DNA of 8,107 bases from an uncultured Fretibacterium sp. (lineage in GTDB: Bacteria > Synergistota > Synergistia > Synergistales > Aminobacteriaceae), in NCBI GenBank assembly GCA_937915755.1, contig CALGGR010000302.1, positions 1-8,107 of the forward strand, given 5' to 3'. The notes beneath the pieces are model-generated. The model ran no database searches and had not been told where the DNA came from. It saw only the letters and a list, made by a program, of their open reading frames with translations. The stretch's first letter is position 1. The number at the start of each line of letters is the position of its first letter. Positions 6,806-8,107 of the stretch are shown piece after piece. The position numbers and the translations under genes are program-made.

Positions 6806-7887
6806 TTACGCACGAGGCACTCTACGATTTAACGTCCTATGATTACGCCCTCCCGCCTGAGAATATCGCGCAGTTTCCGGCAAGTCCCCGCGATTCTTCA
6901 CGCCTCCTGGTTTGGAACGTTAAGGATGACACGACGGAGGCACGACATTTCAGGGACATCACCGAGTATTTGAGGCCGAATGATCTTCTTGTGCTTAATG
7001 ATACGAGAGTTATCCCCGCAAGATTATGGGGGAAGCGTGAGACGGGCGGAAAGTGCGAGCTTCTACTGCTTCGGAACATTACGGCTGACTTTCTCGAATG
7101 GGAGGCACTCGTTAAACCCGCAAGAAGGTTACACGCCGGCGATGCTGTGAACATTGACGGCCATGAAGTGAGGATAGTCCGGGACTTGCCGGAAGGAATA
7201 CGCGCTGTGAGGTTCGATTTTGGGGGACGAGATGAGTTTATGACGTTCCTTGAGGCTTCGGGGAACGTTCCTTTGCCGCCATACATTCACGGGGACAACT
7301 CGATGCGAGGCTCATATCAGACCGTCTTCGCGAAGAATGACGGCTCATCGGCAGCACCGACAGCAAGCCTTCACTTCACGCCCGAACTTCTGGACAAGAT
7401 AACAGCGACAGGCGTAAAGATTGCATATGTTACGCTTCATGTGGGACTTGGGACTTTCCGGCCGGTTAAGACTGTGGATATTCGGAATCATGAGATTCAC
7501 ACGGAACACTGCGAGATTCCCATTGAGACAGCGAGAATGATTCAGGAATGCCGTGAATCAGGCGGGAGGATCATCGCGTCAGGGACTACTTCGGCGAGAA
7601 CGTTGGAGTCTTTTGCTGACGAGTCTGGGAATATTACGGCGGGTGTTAAGGACACGGGGCTGTTCATATATCCGGGCTATAAATTCAGAGTTGTTGAGGG
7701 GCTTATAACAAATTTCCATCTTCCTCAAAGCTCGCTGATTATGCTTGTTGCTTCATTCGCGGCTAATAAGGCAGGAGCATTCGGCCATGAAGAAGGGATT
7801 TTGTCTCGGCTGATTGAGATTTATGAGAATGCGGCAAAGGATGGGTGGAGGTTCTTTTCTTTCGGCGATGCAATGTTTATAATTTAG
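6802..7887 (+). CDS. queA: S-adenosylmethionine:tRNA ribosyltransferase-isomerase QueA
   Basis: QueA moves and rearranges the ribose of S-adenosylmethionine onto preQ1 in tRNA position 34, giving epoxyqueuosine, the penultimate step of queuosine formation. From the GTG at 6802 the protein is 361 residues, close to the family's 340-360. It opens with YDLTSYDYALPPENIAQ and has NDTRVIPARL (66-75), ELLLL, PTASLHFTPELL (from 186) and HVGLGTFRPV (213-222). IHTEHCEI, GTTSARTLES (from 261) and GLITNFHLPQSSLIMLVASFA near the end complete the set. All major family motifs are intact. It overlaps the spoIID stop by 4 nt and is the last gene of the operon in view. tgt and the queuosine precursor genes are not in the window, and there is no room for a preQ1 riboswitch ahead of it. 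Confidence 0.96.
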   Translation: MITHEALYDLTSYDYALPPENIAQFPASPRDSSRLLVWNVKDDTTEARHFRDITEYLRPNDLLVLNDTRVIPARLWGKRETGGKCELLLLRNITADFLEWEALVKPARRLHAGDAVNIDGHEVRIVRDLPEGIRAVRFDFGGRDEFMTFLEASGNVPLPPYIHGDNSMRGSYQTVFAKNDGSSAAPTASLHFTPELLDKITATGVKIAYVTLHVGLGTFRPVKTVDIRNHEIHTEHCEIPIETARMIQECRESGGRIIASGTTSARTLESFADESGNITAGVKDTGLFIYPGYKFRVVEGLITNFHLPQSSLIMLVASFAANKAGAFGHEEGILSRLIEIYENAAKDGWRFFSFGDAMFII

Positions 7888-7922
7888 GCAGCGAAACTCA
7901 CTGAAACTTTCACGCTTAATAT

Positions 7923-7979
7923 AGCATTCGACTGTGATGGTACACCCTCAGGGTTTCTGCCATGAACACAGCGAATGCT
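7923..7979. repeat. 57-nt imperfect inverted repeat downstream of queA
   Basis: AGCATTCG (7923-7930) pairs with CGAATGCT (7972-7979). After a one-base bulge CTGTG (7932-7936) pairs with CACAG (7967-7971), and after a GAA bulge ATGG (7937-7940) pairs with CCAT (7960-7963). The loop contains a small ACCC-TCA-GGGT hairpin. That makes 17 bp of stem plus 4 bp inside. The right arm is followed only by TTTATC, so it is a poor intrinsic terminator, although it could still end or protect the queA transcript. A subterminal palindrome of an IS200/IS605-type element is an alternative, because a possible TnpB-like gene begins 65 bp further on. Confidence 0.7.
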
Positions 7980-7989
7980 TTATCATAAC

Positions 7990-8027
7990 TTGCAAGAAGA
8001 CTCCCACCTCTGGCTGTATAGTATAAT
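7990..8027 (+). promoter_or_regulatory. Promoter-like boxes before the last gene
   Basis: A TATAAT at 8022-8027 and an overlapping TATAGT at 8017-8022 lie 17-22 bp before the ATG at 8044. TTGCAA at 7990-7995 is the same -35-like hexamer seen upstream of nadE, but it is 26 bp from TATAAT and 21 bp from TATAGT, both too far. The -10 is plausible and the -35 weak. Confidence 0.35.
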
Positions 8028-8043
8028 ACATTTGGTGCTGAAT

Positions 8044-8107
8044 ATGACTGAAGAACAGAGATTAGAGAAAAACAACCGAATACGCGAGAAGGGGAAAGAG
8101 ACAAGAG
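8044..8107 (+). CDS. Start of an unidentified gene, possibly an IS200/IS605 TnpB-like protein (partial)
   Basis: An open frame begins at ATG 8044 and leaves the window after 21 codons. The visible residues (MTEEQRLEKNNRIREKGKET and one more) are strongly charged and helix-forming. They recall the charged, basic leader seen ahead of the conserved domain in many TnpB/OrfB proteins. That resemblance is from memory and rests on very few residues. A weak GGTG at 8034-8037 could serve as ribosome site. In-frame GTG (8035) and TTG (8032) codons are other possible starts. The palindrome and promoter-like box just upstream support a new transcription unit rather than continuation of the queA operon. 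Confidence 0.4.
   Translation, partial: MTEEQRLEKNNRIREKGKETR

Noticed and set aside
6843..7286. 147-codon minus-strand frame
   Set aside because: It lies wholly antisense to the conserved queA coding sequence and has no family motif; it is a compositional shadow.
7923..7990. Intrinsic terminator after queA
   Set aside because: The stem is strong but is followed by TTTATC rather than a T-run, so I list it as a repeat and not as a confident terminator.
7916..8104. 62-codon minus-strand frame over the queA downstream region
   Set aside because: It reads across the palindrome and antisense to the start of the last gene, has no recognisable motif, and its open state is largely explained by the inverted repeat.

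Overview
This 8.1 kb window falls into two parts. Positions 1 to about 3250 carry two genes on the minus strand and are fairly AT-rich; the sampled helicase lines are about 33-43% G+C. Positions about 3390 to 7890 carry five tightly packed plus-strand housekeeping genes at roughly 50-57% G+C in the lines I counted by hand. No rRNA, tRNA or CRISPR array is visible. The yebC-ruvC-spoIID-queA order, with a SpoIID protein beside ordinary housekeeping genes and frequent TTG/GTG starts, suggests an anaerobic bacterium such as a Synergistota or Firmicutes-like gut lineage. That assignment is inference from gene content, not a database match.

Left part, minus strand. A GTG-started 909-codon frame (514-3243) encodes a RecQ-like superfamily 2 helicase. 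Its last roughly 94 codons are not helicase: they match the C-terminal half of a glutathione peroxidase, including the WNF block with two residues of the catalytic tetrad. The peroxidase N-terminal half, with its catalytic Cys/Sec and Gln, is absent. The next gene downstream (458 to beyond position 1) is the N-terminal half of a thioredoxin-reductase-type flavoprotein with a CAIC redox centre. The simplest reading is an old gpx-trxB redox pair whose gpx was interrupted when a helicase gene was joined to it in frame, either in evolution or as an assembly chimera.

Middle, 3244-3467. This is a 224 bp divergent intergenic region. It holds a TATAAT box facing each way and no coding remnant that I recognise.

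Right part, plus strand. nadE (NAD synthesis), yebC (translation factor/regulator), ruvC (Holliday-junction resolvase), a secreted SpoIID-family wall enzyme and queA (queuosine tRNA modification) run as one probable operon. Gaps are 20, 0 and 6 bp, followed by a 4-nt overlap. nadE, ruvC and queA start at TTG, TTG and GTG. ruvA and ruvB, often found near ruvC, are not in this cluster. The SpoIID protein has a long insertion between the two halves of its domain.

Right end, 7888-8107. A 57-nt imperfect inverted repeat lies just after queA, then a TATAAT-like box, then the first 21 codons of a gene leaving the window. Its basic, charged N-terminus weakly recalls IS200/IS605-type TnpB proteins, so this may be the left end of an insertion element. 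It is too short to be sure.
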